A stretch of 33,138 nucleotides of DNA from Oscillospiraceae bacterium. GTDB taxonomy: Bacteria; Bacillota; Clostridia; Oscillospirales; Ruminococcaceae. The notes below the pieces were generated by a model. It was not told where the DNA came from, ran no database searches, and worked only from the letters and a program-made list of their open reading frames with translations. Where the stretch lies: contig SVMW01000022.1 of the NCBI GenBank assembly GCA_015067215.1, positions 1-33,138 of the forward strand, given 5' to 3'. The translations under genes were made by a program, and so were the position numbers. Positions 30,574 through 33,138 of this stretch are shown here, in pieces. Numbering within the stretch: position 1 is the first letter of the stretch; the number at the start of each line of letters is the position of its first letter.

Positions 30574-32022
30574 ATGTCATTGTGCAGTTGCAAACAGGAG
30601 AAAAAAGTAAACGAAGAGTGCGGCGTTTTTGCCATCACTACCGATGGTACATCGGGCATTGATGTGGTTGGCGAAAGCTATTATGCACTTTATGCCTTGC
30701 AGCATCGTGGCCAGGAAAGCTGTGGTATCACAGTTAACGATGACGGCGTTTTTACAACGAGAAAAGGTGTAGGCCTTGTGCCTGAAGTGTTTACCGCTGA
30801 AGAAATGGCAAAAATGCCAAAGGGTAAAGCAGCAATAGGCCATGTGCGTTATGCACCTAAAAGTCAGATAGATGCTGTGAACGCCCAGCCTATGGTTGTA
30901 CGCCATGCAAAAGGTACATTGTCACTTGTTACAAACAGTGCACTGGTGAACGGCCTTGAACTCCGACAGGAAATGCAGCAGCAGGGTACATTTTTTCAGA
31001 CTACAAATGATGCCGAAGTTATGGCATATCTCATAGCGAGAAAACGTCTTGAAACACACAGCATTGAAGATGCTCTGGCACTTGCCCTTGAAAGATTTGA
31101 AGGTGCATACAGCATTGTACTTATGTCACCTACAAAGGTTATCGCAGCACGCGACCCTTTGGGCTTTAAACCGCTGTGTATCGGCAAAACAAAGGATGGT
31201 TATGTTTTTGCAAGCGAAACCTGTGCACTCAATGTTGTTGGTGCCGAGTTTCTGCGTGATGTAAAACCGGGCGAAATTGTGGAAGTTGTAAACAACGAAC
31301 TTATAATTTACCGCCAGGGCAAGGATGAACACCCTAAAGGTCTCTGTGTTTTTGAATATGTTTACACAGCGCGTCCTGACAGTGTGATTGAAGGGGCAAG
31401 TGTACATGTGGCACGCCGCCGCGCAGGCGAACTGCTGGCAAAGGCACACCCTGTGGAAGCCGATGTTGTTATCGGTGCACCGGACTCCGGCCTTGATGCA
31501 GCACAGGGTTATGCACAGGAAAGCGGTATCCCTTACGGTGTAGGGTTGCTTAAAAACCGCTATATAGGAAGAACATTTATTCAGCCGGTGCAGTCACAGC
31601 GTGAAAACAGTGTAAAAATTAAACTTAACCCTATAAGCGAAACCATCAAAGGAAAACGTGTTGTTCTGGTTGACGACTCGGTTGTACGAGGTACTACAAG
31701 CGAACGTGTTGTAAGGTTGCTCAAGGAAGCAGGTGCAAAGGAAGTTCATCTCAGAATTACTGCACCGCCTTTCAAATATCTGTGCTATTTTGGTACCGAT
31801 ATCGGCAAGCCTGAAGAACTGATGGCAAACAGAATGCCGATTGAAGATATGGCTGCAGCCCTTGGTGCAGACAGCATTGGTTTTCTTTCACTTGAAGATA
31901 CCAAAAAAATGGCAAGCGGTGTCTGCAAGGATTACTGTGTAGGCTGTTTCAGCGGTGAATATCCGATTGATGTTTCCAAAGCAAACCAGAAAGATAAATT
32001 TGAAGAAAAACTTACAAAATAG
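30574..32022 (+). CDS. purF: Amidophosphoribosyltransferase (glutamine PRPP amidotransferase)
   Basis: A 482-residue enzyme of the first committed purine step: PRPP plus glutamine to 5-phosphoribosylamine. The N-terminal Ntn glutaminase starts after a 15-residue propeptide, so NEEC-GVFAI exposes Cys16 as nucleophile once cleaved, as in Bacillus PurF. The PRTase motif VVLVDDSVVRGTTS is present. Cysteines in CVFEYVY, KYLCYFGTDI and CKDYCVGCFSGEYP match the four ligands of the 4Fe-4S cluster, so it is oxygen-sensitive, as expected of an anaerobe. ATG 30574 is chosen because AGGAG lies ten bases upstream; the ATG at 30565 is too close to it. 70 bases after purE. Confidence 0.95.
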   Translation: MSLCSCKQEKKVNEECGVFAITTDGTSGIDVVGESYYALYALQHRGQESCGITVNDDGVFTTRKGVGLVPEVFTAEEMAKMPKGKAAIGHVRYAPKSQIDAVNAQPMVVRHAKGTLSLVTNSALVNGLELRQEMQQQGTFFQTTNDAEVMAYLIARKRLETHSIEDALALALERFEGAYSIVLMSPTKVIAARDPLGFKPLCIGKTKDGYVFASETCALNVVGAEFLRDVKPGEIVEVVNNELIIYRQGKDEHPKGLCVFEYVYTARPDSVIEGASVHVARRRAGELLAKAHPVEADVVIGAPDSGLDAAQGYAQESGIPYGVGLLKNRYIGRTFIQPVQSQRENSVKIKLNPISETIKGKRVVLVDDSVVRGTTSERVVRLLKEAGAKEVHLRITAPPFKYLCYFGTDIGKPEELMANRMPIEDMAAALGADSIGFLSLEDTKKMASGVCKDYCVGCFSGEYPIDVSKANQKDKFEEKLTK

Positions 32023-32063
32023 CATATTGAACCATTTTTATGTAAATTCAGCGAGGTATATTT

Positions 32064-33095
32064 ATGTCAGACTTTATTGAAAGCTACAAAGCGGCAGGCG
32101 TTGACGTAACAGCAGGTTACAAAGCGGTTGAACTTATGAAAGAAAGTGTACAGAAAACACTGACAAGCGCAGTTCTCAACGGACTTGGCGGCTTTGGCGG
32201 TATGTACGAACTCCCACAGGGCTACGAAAAACCTGTGCTTGTAAGCGGCACAGACGGCTGTGGCACAAAGGTAAAGCTTGCATTCCTTATGGACAAGCAT
32301 GACACAATCGGCATTGATGCAGTTGCAATGTGTGTAAACGACATTGTGTGCTGCGGTGCAAAACCATTGTTCTTCCTTGACTACATAGCAATCGGCAAAA
32401 ACTATCCTGAAAAGGTAGCAACAATCGTGAGCGGTGTTGCAAAAGGCTGTCTTGATTCAGGCTGCAGCCTTATCGGCGGCGAAACAGCAGAACATCCCGG
32501 CCTTATGCCTGTGGACGAATACGATATCGGCGGTTTTGCAGTTGGTATTGTAGAAAAGGATAAAATCCTCAACAACGACAATGTAAAAACAGGCGACGTG
32601 CTGGTGGCAATTCCATCCAGCGGTGTGCATTCCAACGGCTTCTCACTGGTAAGAAAAGTGTTTGATGTGGAAAGAGCAGACCTTACACAGTATGTTGAAA
32701 AACTTGGCGGCACACTTGGCGAAACATTGCTTACACCAACAAAGCTTTATGTAAAACCTGCACTTGCAGTACTGGAAGAAGTTAACGTAAAGAGCATTGC
32801 CCACATTACAGGCGGCGGCTTCTTTGAAAATATCCCAAGAGCACTGCCAAAAGGCAAAACAGCAAAAATCAGATATGAAGATGTAAGAGTTCTGCCAATA
32901 TTTGACCTTATCAAAGAAACAGGCAATATCCCTACAGACCATATGTTCTCCACATTCAATATGGGTGTTGGCATGGTTATGGTTGTAAGCCCTGAAGAAG
33001 CAGACAAAACAATTGAAATTCTCAAAGCACAGGGTGAAGACGCATACGTTCTCGGCAGCGTAGTGGACGGCGAAGAAGGTGTAATCTTATGTTAA
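32064..33095 (+). CDS. purM: Phosphoribosylformylglycinamidine cyclo-ligase (AIR synthetase)
   Basis: A 343-residue ATP-dependent enzyme that closes the imidazole ring, giving AIR. Visible family motifs: [79 protein letters not shown] and [13 protein letters not shown]. Complete length. It follows purF by 41 bases with GAGG before its ATG and overlaps purN by seven bases. Its product feeds PurK/PurE, linking it to the first gene of the operon. Confidence 0.96.
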   Translation: MSDFIESYKAAGVDVTAGYKAVELMKESVQKTLTSAVLNGLGGFGGMYELPQGYEKPVLVSGTDGCGTKVKLAFLMDKHDTIGIDAVAMCVNDIVCCGAKPLFFLDYIAIGKNYPEKVATIVSGVAKGCLDSGCSLIGGETAEHPGLMPVDEYDIGGFAVGIVEKDKILNNDNVKTGDVLVAIPSSGVHSNGFSLVRKVFDVERADLTQYVEKLGGTLGETLLTPTKLYVKPALAVLEEVNVKSIAHITGGGFFENIPRALPKGKTAKIRYEDVRVLPIFDLIKETGNIPTDHMFSTFNMGVGMVMVVSPEEADKTIEILKAQGEDAYVLGSVVDGEEGVILC

Positions 33096-33138
33096 GAGTA
33101 GCAGCTTTTGTTTCCGGCGGCGGCACAAACCTGCAGGC
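33089..33138 (+). CDS. purN: Phosphoribosylglycinamide formyltransferase (3' partial)
   Basis: Only the first sixteen codons and part of the next are in the window, ending at its edge. [16 protein letters not shown] is the nearly invariant start of PurN, which formylates GAR using 10-formyl-tetrahydrofolate. The start overlaps the purM end by seven bases, the usual coupling in this operon. Confidence 0.85.
   Translation, partial: MLRVAAFVSGGGTNLQ

Overview
The window looks like chromosome of an anaerobic, endospore-forming Clostridia (Firmicutes) bacterium. The evidence is a spoVT-spoVAC-spoVAD-spoVAE cluster, AT-rich intergenic DNA with strong AGGAGG-type ribosome sites, an EFR1-type flavodoxin/ferredoxin fusion, an ECF transporter EcfT, and a guanine riboswitch in front of purE. 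I cannot place it more finely from sequence alone.

Layout. (1) 1-827: the end of an ecfT gene. (2) 828-1530: a non-coding junction with stem-loops and a 45-nt copy of the 3' part of tRNA-Arg. (3) 1531-8099: metabolic cargo. It holds a flavodoxin-ferredoxin protein, a MerR regulator and an aldo/keto reductase that appear to share one MerR-type promoter/operator design; a MarR regulator; a MIF-like tautomerase with an FMN-binding split-barrel protein; and a PatB/MalY C-S lyase with an amino-acid permease. (4) 8542-12182: mobile-element DNA with a serine recombinase, a ParB-like protein and TnpV. (5) 12183-13176: about 1 kb of apparently decayed DNA. (6) 13177-20895: a minus-strand defence cluster in transcription order fic-hsdM-hsdS-HEPN-like gene-44-codon ORF-hsdR, i.e. 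a type I restriction-modification system with three extra components. (7) 21168-21244: intact tRNA-Arg(ACG). (8) 21454-29559: apparently core genes: a membrane acyltransferase, the spore operon, a very large M14-type peptidase, tRNA-Thr(CGT) and an LCP-like protein. (9) 29708-33138: the purine operon purE-purF-purM-purN behind a guanine riboswitch with a terminator.

The 3' end of tRNA-Arg occurs twice in the same orientation (1089-1133 and inside 21168-21244). I read the roughly 20 kb between as a genomic island accreted at this tRNA. A second, roughly 210-bp direct repeat (873-1094 and 8542-8753) splits it into a 7.4-kb metabolic part and a 12.4-kb mobile/defence part.

The least ordinary items are the fic-hsdM-hsdS-HEPN-microprotein-hsdR arrangement with an inverted-repeat operator at its promoter; the two matching 19-bp-spacer MerR promoters; the riboswitch whose ligand-binding junction can pair with the terminator arm; and the nested repeats that record the island's assembly. 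No CRISPR array or rRNA gene was seen.
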